Origin: an uncultured Eubacteriales bacterium
Lineage (GTDB): Bacteria; Bacillota; Clostridia; Lachnospirales; Lachnospiraceae
Assembly (NCBI GenBank): GCA_900321915.1
Contig: ONXW01000051.1
Location: 1-31,411 of the forward strand
DNA: 31,411 nucleotides
Direction: 5' to 3'
The notes below the pieces were generated by a model, which made no database searches, was not told where the DNA came from, and saw nothing but the letters and a program-made list of their open reading frames with translations. How positions within the stretch are numbered: position 1 is the stretch's first letter; each line of letters opens with the position of its first letter. Positions 22,648 to 31,324 of this stretch are shown here, in pieces. Both the position numbers and the translations under genes were made by a program.

Positions 22648-23912
22648 TGCTTCTCCACTTCCGCAACAGACGCGTCGATGCGCCCGTCCCTCATACGAAT
22701 CCTTATCCTGTCCCCCGGCACGGCTTTCTCCACGGAATCGATCCTTTCCCCGGAGCTGTCCGTCACAAAGCCGTATCCGCCGCTGATCTTCCTGAGCGGC
22801 GACCGCCCGTCCAGGGACCCCGCCAGGACCTGCAGCCGGTGCTTCCGGTCTGAAAGCTTTGCGTCGATGGACCGGTCCATCTGCGTGCCGGCAAGCTCCA
22901 GATCCCTTTTCATCTCACGGATGCGGCGGCTTACTGCCTGATCCATCCGCTCCGAAAAGTCCGAAAGGGCCTGCCTGCGGCTGTTCAGCTCCCTCGCCGG
23001 GCTGTGGGCCGAAAGCTTCAGCCTGTACTGCGCCAGTTTGCTTCGGACATCCTCCGTCTTCCTGCCCGCCTGCCGCCCGAGCCGCATCCGGAACTCCCGC
23101 AGCCGGTTCTCAAAGAGCTGATAGTCGTACACTGCCAGCTCCGCCGCGGCGGAGGGCGTCGGGGCCCTTAAGTCCGCCACGTAATCCGCGATGGTCACAT
23201 CTGTCTCATGACCGACAGCGGATATCACCGGCGTCTCGCAGGCGAATATCGCCCTGGCGACCTCTTCCTCGTTAAAGGCCCACAGATCCTCGATGGAACC
23301 GCCCCCGCGGCCCACAATCATCACGTCCGGCCGCAGCATGTCGAGCCGCTTTATGGCCCGGGAAATGCTCCCGGCAGCCCCCTCGCCCTGCACCTGTGCG
23401 GGGCAGAGGATCAGCTGGACGTAAGGGTTCCGCCTGGCAGCGATATTCATAATGTCATGTATCGCGGCGCCGGTTTCCGCCGTGACGATACCCACTGTCC
23501 GGACGTACGCCGGGATCGGCTTCTTGTACTCAGCCGCAAACATCCCCATCTCTTCCAGCCGGTTTCTCAGCTGCTCAAAGCGGCGGAACAGGTCTCCCTG
23601 GCCGTCCTGTGTGATGCGGTTCGCGTAGAGCTGGTACTGCCCGCTTCTCTCGTAAACCTCGATGCTCCCGGAGACAATCACCTTCTGGCCCTCTTCCATG
23701 CGGAAGGAAAGGCCCTGGGCCCGCTTTCCGGAAAACATGACGCAGGCTATCGCCCCGCGCGCGTCCTTCAGCGTAAAATAGATATGTCCCGAGCTGTGGT
23801 ACTTCAGGTTGGAAACCTCCCCGGTCACCGAAATCCGGCTCAGGGCAAAGTCCTGGGCAAACATGTTGCGGATGTAGGCGTTGACCTGGGAGACGGAATA
23901 TACATTTGCCAT
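22632..23912 (-). CDS. xseA: Exodeoxyribonuclease VII large subunit
   Basis: A 426-residue catalytic subunit of exonuclease VII, which degrades single-stranded DNA from both ends. The N-terminal OB-fold (about 1-100) includes VTGEVSNLKYHSSGHIYFTLKD (read in part). The catalytic domain has VGIVTAETGAAIHDI and VGRGGGSIEDLWAFNEE, with the conserved arginine, glycines and aspartate, and GHETDVTIADYVADLRAPTPSAAAE follows (read in part). The long coiled coil between about 255 and 370 binds XseB. It lies 16 bp after nusB in the same transcript. Length is normal. Confidence 0.96.
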   Translation of the reverse strand: MANVYSVSQVNAYIRNMFAQDFALSRISVTGEVSNLKYHSSGHIYFTLKDARGAIACVMFSGKRAQGLSFRMEEGQKVIVSGSIEVYERSGQYQLYANRITQDGQGDLFRRFEQLRNRLEEMGMFAAEYKKPIPAYVRTVGIVTAETGAAIHDIMNIAARRNPYVQLILCPAQVQGEGAAGSISRAIKRLDMLRPDVMIVGRGGGSIEDLWAFNEEEVARAIFACETPVISAVGHETDVTIADYVADLRAPTPSAAAELAVYDYQLFENRLREFRMRLGRQAGRKTEDVRSKLAQYRLKLSAHSPARELNSRRQALSDFSERMDQAVSRRIREMKRDLELAGTQMDRSIDAKLSDRKHRLQVLAGSLDGRSPLRKISGGYGFVTDSSGERIDSVEKAVPGDRIRIRMRDGRIDASVAEVEKQWQSS

Positions 23913-23928
23913 CCGTCTGTCCCCGCTC

Positions 23929-24381
23929 TTAACCGGCGGGCATCAGCTTCGCCAGGATGCCGTTGACAAAGGACGGGGAATCCTTTCCGCCGTACTTCTT
24001 CGCCAGCTCCACGGCCTCGTTGACTGACACCTTTTCCGGGATATCTTCCTCAAATTTTATCTCATACAGCGCCAGCCGGAGAATAGTCAGCTCCTCCCGC
24101 CCCATGCGGTTGATGCTCCATCCCTCCGCAACGCTGCCTATCGCTTCGTCGAGCTCCGGAACCTTTTCCACGATCTTCCGGACCTTTTCACGGACATATC
24201 CCCCGTCAAACACGTCCATCGCAGGATCATGGATCACCGATCCGTTCCCTTCAGGGTCATCGTCAGTCTCCTGCGGTTCGTCGAAATACTGTTCAATCTG
24301 CTCCCCCACCTCTTCCTCAGGGTAAAAGGCCGTGCAGAACAACAGCTTGAAACAGTGTTCCCTAAGTTCTCTCCTGGTCAT
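23929..24381 (-). CDS. nusB: Transcription antitermination factor NusB
   Basis: A 150-residue helical RNA-binding protein that works with NusE/S10 in rRNA antitermination. The start MTRRELREHCFKLLF is typical (the reference family reads RRxAReaaLQ-LF). The C-terminal segment RLALYEIKFEEDIPEKVSVNEAVELAKKYG, seen in part as EKVSVNEAVELAKKYG, is the family signature. An acidic insertion (about 35-60: EPQETDDDPEGN) enlarges the central loop. ATG 24381 is used, with GGAGG five to six bases upstream; the in-frame ATG at 24393 would place that site inside the gene. First gene of the long operon. Confidence 0.95.
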   Translation of the reverse strand: MTRRELREHCFKLLFCTAFYPEEEVGEQIEQYFDEPQETDDDPEGNGSVIHDPAMDVFDGGYVREKVRKIVEKVPELDEAIGSVAEGWSINRMGREELTILRLALYEIKFEEDIPEKVSVNEAVELAKKYGGKDSPSFVNGILAKLMPAG

Positions 24382-24428
24382 AAAGTCCTCCAAATCAGCA
24401 TACTACGCCACTTTATTTCTGAACTTAC

Positions 24429-24457
24429 ATTATACCGCAACAGGCCCCACAGCGCAA
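24429..24457 (-). promoter_or_regulatory. Sigma-A promoter of the nusB-...-recN operon
   Basis: On the minus strand: TTGCGC (24457-24452), 17 bases, perfect TATAAT (24434-24429). The predicted start is near 24422, giving a leader of about 40 bases before ATG 24381. The -35 hexamer begins right after the guaB terminator stem. Confidence 0.75.
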
Positions 24458-24497
24458 GAAGAACGGCACATCCGCACAGGCGGACGTGCCGTTCTTC
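24458..24497 (-). terminator. Probable intrinsic terminator of guaB
   Basis: GAAGAACGGCAC (24458-24469) pairs perfectly with GTGCCGTTCTTC (24486-24497). Past one mismatch the stem continues with TCCG/CGGA, around a six-base loop. On the minus strand the T-rich end TTCTTC belongs to the stem and only TT follows it, so the U-tract is partly paired. It lies 15 bases after the guaB stop. Confidence 0.65.
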
Positions 24498-24512
24498 CGG
24501 GGCATTTGCCAT

Positions 24513-26042
<1,530 letters not shown>

Positions 26043-26047
26043 TTAAG

Positions 26048-26329
26048 TTATTCCGCGAGCGCGGCGTCCAGGGTGTTCTTCACCCCGCGCAGCGCATCCT
26101 CATAGCTTTCTCCCCGGCGCGCCTCATAGATTTTCTTTCCGCCGACAAATGTGGAAGGCACACAGTAGTAGTCATAGCTGTCTGCAATGTCAGGGTGCTC
26201 ATTCTCTTCAATCTTCTCGATCTCGACGGACGCGTATGCGGGATTTTCCCGGAGGAGCGCTTCCAGCGCCAGGCCTGCCTGCCTGCAGTACGGGCATCCG
26301 TTCATATAAAACCAGGTAACCTTTTTCAT
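26048..26329 (-). CDS. Glutaredoxin/thioredoxin-like protein with CPYC motif
   Basis: A 93-residue thioredoxin-fold protein. KKVTWFYMNGCPYCRQAG at the start places the redox pair at Cys12 and Cys15. CVPSTFVGGKKIYEA supplies the conserved cis-proline after the fold's third strand. The CPYC sequence is that of dithiol glutaredoxins. It is likely to reduce or isomerise thiols in the cytoplasm, but its partner is unknown. ATG 26329 is chosen because GAGGTG lies eight bases upstream; the ATG at 26362 falls on the -10 region of its own promoter. It stands alone between ftsH and guaB with a strong sigma-A promoter. Confidence 0.88.
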   Translation of the reverse strand: MKKVTWFYMNGCPYCRQAGLALEALLRENPAYASVEIEKIEENEHPDIADSYDYYCVPSTFVGGKKIYEARRGESYEDALRGVKNTLDAALAE

Positions 26330-26362
26330 GGTCGGAACACCTCTTCTGTGGGGATTTTTCAC

Positions 26363-26391
26363 ATAATAACATGCGGTTTCACAAATTGCAA
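26363..26391 (-). promoter_or_regulatory. Sigma-A promoter of the glutaredoxin-like gene
   Basis: On the minus strand: TTGCAA (26391-26386), 17 bases, TATTAT (26368-26363). The -35 hexamer starts 11 bases after the ftsH stop. The predicted start near 26356 rules out the upstream in-frame ATG at 26362. Confidence 0.75.
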
Positions 26392-26401
26392 GATGCGGAT
26401 T

Positions 26402-28321
26402 TTAAGCATTTTCCTGTGTGTCTGCGGGAGCATTTTCCACGGCATTTTCCACGGCGTTTTCCGCTGTCTCTTCCGCTGTATCCGGAACAGCAGCCGGCAC
26501 CGCCGCGGGCCGCTCAAGGATTTCCATAAACTCTTCCCCGGTGATGGTCTCCCGCTCGTACAGGAACTGGGCCAGCTCGTCCATCTTCCGCCTGTTGTCC
26601 GTAAGGATCTTTTTCGCCTTCTCGTGCTGGGTCTTCACCAGGTCCACAACCTTGCGGTCGATCAGGGCCTGGGTCTCGGCAGAGCATGCCAGGGTCGTAT
26701 CGCCGCCCAGGTACTGGTTGGTCAGGGTCTCCATCGCCACCATGTCGAAATCGTCGCTCATGCCGTAGCGGGTGATCATCGCCCGGGCAAGGCGGGTTGC
26801 CTGCTCGATATCGTTGCTGGCGCCCGTGGTCACAGAGCCGAAAACTATCTCTTCCGCAGCCCGTCCGCCGGTCAGCGTGGCGATCTTGTTTTCCAGCTCT
26901 TCCTTGTTCATCAGGTAATGGTTGCCCTCTTCCACCTGCATGGTATAGCCCAGGGCCCCCGAGGTCCTCGGGATGATGGTGATCTTCTGCACCGGCGCGG
27001 AATTCGTCTGCTTTGCCGCCACCAGCGCGTGGCCGACCTCATGGTAGGAGACAATCAGCTTCTCTTTCGTGGTCAGGATCGCGTTCTTCTTCTGGTAGCC
27101 GGCGATGACCACCTCAATGCTCTCCTCCAGGTCCGCCTGGGTGGCAAACTTCCTGCCGTCCCGGACCGCCCGCAGCGCCGCTTCATTGATGATATTGGCC
27201 AGTTCCGCGCCGGACGCGCCGGAGGCCATGCGCGCGATCTTGGAGAAATCCACATTGTCCGCGACTTTGATCTTCCTGGCGTGAACCTTCAGGATATCCT
27301 CCCGCCCCTTCAGGTCCGGCAGCTCCACCGGAACCCTCCGGTCAAACCGTCCCGGCCTCGTGAGGGCCGGATCCAGGGAATCCGGACGGTTGGTGGCCGC
27401 GAGAATAACGACGCCGCCGTTGTTCTCAAAGCCGTCCATCTCCGTCAGCAGCTGGTTCAGCGTCTGCTCGCGCTCATCATTCCCGCCCAGGTGGCCGCCG
27501 TCGCGCTTCTTTCCGATGGCGTCGATCTCATCGATAAAGACGATGCACGGCGCCTTTTCCTTGGCCTGCTTAAAGAGGTCGCGCACCTTGGAGGCGCCCA
27601 TGCCCACGAACATCTCCACAAATTCCGATCCGGACATGGAGAAGAAAGGAACCTGGGCCTCTCCGGCCACAGCCTTCGCCAGCATGGTCTTGCCGGTGCC
27701 GGGAGGGCCTACCAGGAGCACGCCCTTCGGCATGGAGGCGCCGATCTCCTGGTACTTGCCGGGGTCGTGGAGGAATTCCACGATCTCCGCCAGGTTCTCC
27801 TTGGCCTCATCCTCGCCCGCCACATCGGAGAAACGGATCCCCTCGGTGGAATGGACGTAGACCCTGGCATTGCTCTTGCCCATGCCGAACATCATAGAGT
27901 TGCCTCCGCCCATACGTTCCTGCATCTTCTTCGACATATACTGTCCCAGCATCCAGAAGATGGCGATGGGGAGGACCCAGGAGAGAATAAAACTCACCAG
28001 CGGGGACGCCTGCTCCACAATCTTGCTGGAGAAAGTCACGCCCGCGTTATGCAGCCTTTCGGTCCTTCCGGGATCCTCCATCAGGCCCGTCCGGTAAATG
28101 GTCCCGTCAGTGCCGGAAAAGACAATCTGGTTTGACTGTATGTCGACCTCCGAGATCTCTTTGTTCTCGGTCATCGTCATAAACGTCCCATAGTCCACTT
28201 CCTTAATCGCCCGTCTGGTCAGCGCCGGCATCAGCATGCTGTTCAGCAGCATGACCATCAGGACAATCCCCAGGTAATAGGCAACCGTTCTCTTCCTCGG
28301 CGGCTGTTTTATTTCATTCAT
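26402..28321 (-). CDS. ftsH: ATP-dependent zinc metalloprotease FtsH
   Basis: A 639-residue membrane AAA+ protease that degrades unstable membrane and soluble proteins. Membrane helices lie at about 13-32 and 107-127 and flank a roughly 75-residue extracytoplasmic domain. The AAA domain has Walker A GPPGTGKT (205-212), Walker [11 protein letters not shown] and the second region of homology with [10 protein letters not shown]...RPGRFDR. The zinc site is HEVGH (427-431). The C-terminal tail after about 605 is disordered, rich in Ala, Glu and Asn, with short repeats ([12 protein letters not shown]). The extracytoplasmic domain appears normal in size. The nearest purine-rich ribosome site (GAGAGG) lies unusually far, about 14 bases, from ATG 28321. 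It is monocistronic, and the usual tilS-hpt neighbours are absent. Confidence 0.96.
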   Translation of the reverse strand: MNEIKQPPRKRTVAYYLGIVLMVMLLNSMLMPALTRRAIKEVDYGTFMTMTENKEISEVDIQSNQIVFSGTDGTIYRTGLMEDPGRTERLHNAGVTFSSKIVEQASPLVSFILSWVLPIAIFWMLGQYMSKKMQERMGGGNSMMFGMGKSNARVYVHSTEGIRFSDVAGEDEAKENLAEIVEFLHDPGKYQEIGASMPKGVLLVGPPGTGKTMLAKAVAGEAQVPFFSMSGSEFVEMFVGMGASKVRDLFKQAKEKAPCIVFIDEIDAIGKKRDGGHLGGNDEREQTLNQLLTEMDGFENNGGVVILAATNRPDSLDPALTRPGRFDRRVPVELPDLKGREDILKVHARKIKVADNVDFSKIARMASGASGAELANIINEAALRAVRDGRKFATQADLEESIEVVIAGYQKKNAILTTKEKLIVSYHEVGHALVAAKQTNSAPVQKITIIPRTSGALGYTMQVEEGNHYLMNKEELENKIATLTGGRAAEEIVFGSVTTGASNDIEQATRLARAMITRYGMSDDFDMVAMETLTNQYLGGDTTLACSAETQALIDRKVVDLVKTQHEKAKKILTDNRRKMDELAQFLYERETITGEEFMEILERPAAVPAAVPDTAEETAENAVENAVENAPADTQENA

Positions 28322-28424
28322 CTGTTTTACCCATCCTCTCCGCAGCCGGCGGACGGTCCGGCATATTCCGGCCCCGGCGCCCCCGTTGTGTTACTCACCC
28401 GGCACCCCGGCTGCTAATGCTGCT

Positions 28425-28453
28425 ACTATACCACAAAAATGACAGGCTGTCAT
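28425..28453 (-). promoter_or_regulatory. Sigma-A promoter of ftsH
   Basis: On the minus strand: ATGACA (28453-28448), 17 bases, TATAGT (28430-28425). Both hexamers match consensus at five of six positions. The predicted start near 28418 leaves a GC-rich leader of almost 100 bases that can fold (CCGGACCGTCCGCCGG region). Confidence 0.75.
28439..28453. promoter_or_regulatory. Perfect 15-bp palindrome over the ftsH -35 element, candidate operator
   Basis: ATGACAG-G-CTGTCAT has perfect 7-bp arms around one central base and covers the whole -35 hexamer plus nine bases of the spacer. The position is that of a repressor operator. The protein is unknown; it matches neither the CtsR nor the HrcA (CIRCE) consensus. 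Confidence 0.6.
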
Positions 28454-28495
28454 CCGGGTACCTCTGAAAAAACTATTAAGAAACTGTAAAACGAA

Positions 28496-28554
28496 AGAGG
28501 CAGCGTCCTTCATCCGTTTCCGTCATGACGAAACCTTCCGGCCGCTGCCCCTCT
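28496..28554 (-). terminator. Probable terminator hairpin after the second TrpR-like gene
   Basis: AGAGG and CAGCG (28496-28505) pair with CGCTG and CCTCT (28543-28554), leaving a two-base CC bulge. A smaller palindromic hairpin (CGTCATGACG) sits inside the loop. On the minus strand the stem ends in CTCTTTCGTTTTAC, a T-rich but interrupted tail. A competing 8-bp inverted repeat (28534-28541 with 28564-28571) overlaps it. Confidence 0.5.
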
Positions 28555-28596
28555 GCAGTTTATCCGGAAGGCCCAGGCGCCGCTCCGGAAATATTC

Positions 28597-28932
28597 TTAA
28601 TCTTCGTTGTCTGGTTTCTTTCGCTCCACCGGCACCAGTTCCCCCGATTCCAGGCGCTTTTTGATAATCGCCGGAAGGCATCCCGTGCCGAAATTCAGCA
28701 TGCGGTTGACCCTGCTGATGGTTGCGCTGCTGGCGCTGGTGCGCCTCGCTATCTCCGTATACACCTCGTCCGTCAGGAGAAGTGTCGCAACGTCAAACCG
28801 CTGCTCCATGGTCTGCAGCTCCGTCGCCGCACACAGGTCGTCGAAAAAATCCCTGCACTCATTGACATCCTTCAGCTGCAGGATCGTCTCATAGAGCGCC
28901 ATACTGTGTTCCCGCTTTTTATTTCTCGGCAT
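28597..28932 (-). CDS. YerC/YecD-type TrpR-like DNA-binding protein (copy 2)
   Basis: A 111-residue paralogue of the protein at 4370-4672. It shares the order of helices (LQLKDVNECRDFFDDLC, then LQTMEQRFDVATLL) and the helix-turn-helix core SASSATISRVNRMLNFG at about 66-82. The C-terminus is longer and charged (VERKKPDNED). ATG 28932 has GGAAGGGGGG six bases upstream; the longer frame to 28953 would run across that site. It lies 27 bp after the acyl-CoA synthetase gene and shares its transcript, so it may regulate that operon or fatty-acid use. That link rests on position only. Confidence 0.87.
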   Translation of the reverse strand: MPRNKKREHSMALYETILQLKDVNECRDFFDDLCAATELQTMEQRFDVATLLLTDEVYTEIARRTSASSATISRVNRMLNFGTGCLPAIIKKRLESGELVPVERKKPDNED

Positions 28933-28959
28933 GTGGTACCCCCCTTCCCGCACGCAGGA

Positions 28960-30606
28960 TCAGTGATGTCCTTCCACCTGGTTTTCATACGCCACGAGGT
29001 ATTCGCGGCCATACATGCGCCTGAGCTTCGGCTTTTCGATCTTTCCGGTCGCATTCCGCGGAACCTCGGCAAAAATCACCTTCTTCGGCCGCTTATAGCG
29101 CGGCAGGGCCTGGCAGAACTCGTCAATCTCTTCTTCCGTGCTGCTCATGCCTTCCTTAAGCTCGATGATCGCGCCGGAAATCTCTCCCAGGCGGTCATCC
29201 GGAAGGCCGATCACGGCCGCGTCCTTGATCTTCGGGTTCGTGCGCAGGAAATTCTCAATCTGTACCGGGTAAATGTTCTCTCCGCCGGAGACGATGACGT
29301 CCTTCTTCCTGTCTACCAGGAAAATGAAGCCGTCCTCATCCTGCATCGCCATATCCCCCGTAAACAGCCAGCCGTCCTTCAGGACCTCCGCGGTGGCCTC
29401 CGGGTTCCTGTAGTAGCAGGTCATGACGCCGGGGCCCTTCACGCAGAGCTCGCCCACATCTCCCTGCTTCACCGGCTTGCCTTTCTCATCCACAATCCGG
29501 CACTTCCAGCCGTAGCCCGGAACGCCGATGGCGCCCACCTTGTGGATGTTCTCCACGCCCAGGTGTACGCAGCCGGGTCCGATGGACTCGCTGAGACCGT
29601 AGTTTGTGTCATACTGGTGATTCGGGAACCGCTCCTTCCAGCGCTTGATCAGCGCCGGCGGCACCGGCTGCGCGCCGATATGCATCAGCCGCCACTGGGA
29701 CAGCTCATAGTTTTCCAGCTTCACGGCGCCGGAATCAATGGCATCCAGGATATCCTGCGCCCACGGCACCAGCAGCCATACGATGGTGCACTTTTCCTCG
29801 GATACGGCGCCGAGTATCATCTCCGGCTCCGTCCCCTTCAGGAGGACAGCCCTGCTTCCGGCCACGAGGGACCCGAACCAGTGCATCTTCGCGCCGGTGT
29901 GGTACAGCGGCGGGATGCAGAGGAACACGTCGTCCCGTCCGGTGCTGTGATGGATCTGCTCCACCTTCGCCGCGTGCATCAGGCTCTCGTGATTGTGCAG
30001 GATCGCCTTCGGGAACCCCGTGGTCCCGGAGGAGAAATAGATGGCCGCGTCATCTTCGTCGTCAATCCGGATGAGCGGGGCCTGGCTGGAGCAGTCCGCC
30101 ACCAGCTCAAAATAATTCTCCGCGAAAGTCGGGCAGTGCTCGCCCACATAGATCAGGAGGCGGTTCTGGTGCAGCTGCTCTTCAATGGTCTCTATACGGC
30201 CGATGAATTCCGGCCCGAAAAACATCACGTCGACTTCCGCCAGATCCGCGCAGTACAGGATCTCGTCGGCGGAATACCTGAAATTGAAGGGGACAGCCAT
30301 AGCCCCGGTCTTCAGGATGCCGAAATAGATAGGAAGCCATTCCAGGCAGTTCATCATCAGGACAGCGACCTTCTTGCCCTTGCCCACGCCGCGGGAAAGA
30401 AGGAAATTCGCCACGCGGTTGGCTTTCTCGTCAAATACTCTCCAGGTAATCTCCCTGCGGTAGGATACCGTGGAGGTCTGCTGGATAAGGGAATACTCCT
30501 TCCAGGAAACCCGCCTGGCCTCCTTCTTGCCGGGATTCAGCTCCACAAGGGCGATCTCATCGCCGTACAGTTTACAGTTCCTCTCAAGGTAATCGGTAAT
30601 AGGCAT
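28960..30606 (-). CDS. Acyl-CoA synthetase (AMP-forming), fatty-acid-CoA ligase type
   Basis: A 548-residue ANL-superfamily enzyme that activates a carboxylic acid as acyl-AMP and then transfers it to CoA. The P-loop-like motif YFSSGTTGFPKAI is at 190-202. Motif GLSESIGPG follows near 365, GWLFTGDMAMQDEDGFIFLVDRKKDVIVSGGENIYP marks the hinge region (read in part), and PRNATGKIEKPKL near the end holds the catalytic lysine. The overall pattern fits medium- or long-chain fatty-acid ligases, but the substrate cannot be read. The nearest purine-rich site (AAAGGA) is unusually far, about 15 bases, from the ATG. It is followed by a TrpR-like regulator in the same operon. Confidence 0.92.
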   Translation of the reverse strand: MPITDYLERNCKLYGDEIALVELNPGKKEARRVSWKEYSLIQQTSTVSYRREITWRVFDEKANRVANFLLSRGVGKGKKVAVLMMNCLEWLPIYFGILKTGAMAVPFNFRYSADEILYCADLAEVDVMFFGPEFIGRIETIEEQLHQNRLLIYVGEHCPTFAENYFELVADCSSQAPLIRIDDEDDAAIYFSSGTTGFPKAILHNHESLMHAAKVEQIHHSTGRDDVFLCIPPLYHTGAKMHWFGSLVAGSRAVLLKGTEPEMILGAVSEEKCTIVWLLVPWAQDILDAIDSGAVKLENYELSQWRLMHIGAQPVPPALIKRWKERFPNHQYDTNYGLSESIGPGCVHLGVENIHKVGAIGVPGYGWKCRIVDEKGKPVKQGDVGELCVKGPGVMTCYYRNPEATAEVLKDGWLFTGDMAMQDEDGFIFLVDRKKDVIVSGGENIYPVQIENFLRTNPKIKDAAVIGLPDDRLGEISGAIIELKEGMSSTEEEIDEFCQALPRYKRPKKVIFAEVPRNATGKIEKPKLRRMYGREYLVAYENQVEGHH

Positions 30607-30636
30607 GTCTTGTTTCTTTTATCCTTTCTGACGCTT

Positions 30637-30655
30637 TTTAGTTTCAATACTTAAA
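30637..30655. promoter_or_regulatory. Imperfect inverted repeat just downstream of the acyl-CoA synthetase promoter
   Basis: TTTAGTTTCAATACTTAAA lies about 10-30 bases after the predicted transcription start. The arms are imperfect (TTTAGT/ACTTAAA). It faintly resembles the AT-rich operators of fatty-acid regulators such as FapR (TTAGTA...TACTAA), but the spacing does not fit cleanly. Confidence 0.25.
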
Positions 30656-30672
30656 TGCCCTAAAGCAAATCC

Positions 30673-30700
30673 ATTATATCACAAAGTCAAAAGAATACAA
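30673..30700 (-). promoter_or_regulatory. Extended -10 promoter of the acyl-CoA synthetase operon
   Basis: On the minus strand: TTGTAT (30700-30695), 16 bases, then perfect TATAAT (30678-30673) preceded by TG (TGATATAAT). The predicted start near 30666 leaves a leader of about 60 bases. Confidence 0.7.
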
Positions 30701-30743
30701 GACTGTTTGTGAAAAATCGAAAACGCGGAATGGCTTCGTGATT

Positions 30744-31178
30744 TCAGTGATTTCCGCCGCAGTCCGCATCCTGGTCAAACATCTCGCCCGGATCGATGTC
30801 CAGGTCGGAACCGCTTCCGCCGGTCATCATATTCTCACGCATGTAGACATGGTTCTCCCTGCGGTTCTTCTCCACCATCTCCGAGAGCTGTTCCTTCGTG
30901 TCAAAAGGATTCTTCACATTCTTGATATCAAAATTCCTCATGGTCGGGTCCGCCGAATCGCAGTGGATCGTCCCTGTCCCGATAAGCTTCTGCCAGAGAT
31001 TCCTGGTCAGGGTCATATCCGTGATGCGGTACAGCCTGATCTCCGCCTCCCGGGAATTCAGGAGCCCTGTCTCGATAAACAGGCGGTTCTCGCTCAGCTC
31101 ATAGCGGGTAAATGTCCACGGAAGCCCGAGGAAATTCCTTTTCCGGTCTGACCATACAATATCCTTATGTCTGTTCAT
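30744..31178 (-). CDS. Bacterial PH-domain (DUF304/YdbS-like) protein
   Basis: A 144-residue soluble protein with a bacterial pleckstrin-homology-like domain at about 1-100. RNFLGLPWTFTRYELSENRLFIETGLLNSREAEIRLYRITDM (read in part) and LWQKLIGTGTIHCDSAD are typical of this fold, where a basic 'LYRITD' strand precedes the turn. No membrane helices are present, unlike many DUF304 proteins. The C-terminal 35 residues are acidic and look disordered (SGSDLDIDPGEMFDQDAD). GGAGGAGA lies seven bases before the ATG. It appears monocistronic; no clean promoter or terminator could be assigned. Function unknown. Confidence 0.8.
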   Translation of the reverse strand: MNRHKDIVWSDRKRNFLGLPWTFTRYELSENRLFIETGLLNSREAEIRLYRITDMTLTRNLWQKLIGTGTIHCDSADPTMRNFDIKNVKNPFDTKEQLSEMVEKNRRENHVYMRENMMTGGSGSDLDIDPGEMFDQDADCGGNH

Positions 31179-31324
31179 AGTACATTCTCCTCCATGTCGG
31201 CAATTCTTTTCTTTTCCTGTATCATATCATATCTCCGCATGAAAACGGGAATTTCACAATACTTTTATCTGTTTTTTTCTTCATTCCCGAGGCCGAAGTA
31301 CAGCAACACGCACCGCCTCTCTCC

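Noticed and set aside
30690..30743. Terminator after the PH-domain gene
   Set aside because: A T-rich stretch (TTTTCGATTTTTC on the minus strand) is present, but the only stem I can pair before it is a few bases long.
31179..31260. Promoter of the PH-domain gene
   Set aside because: Repeated TATGAT elements occur on the minus strand, but no -35 hexamer lies 16-18 bases upstream of any of them.
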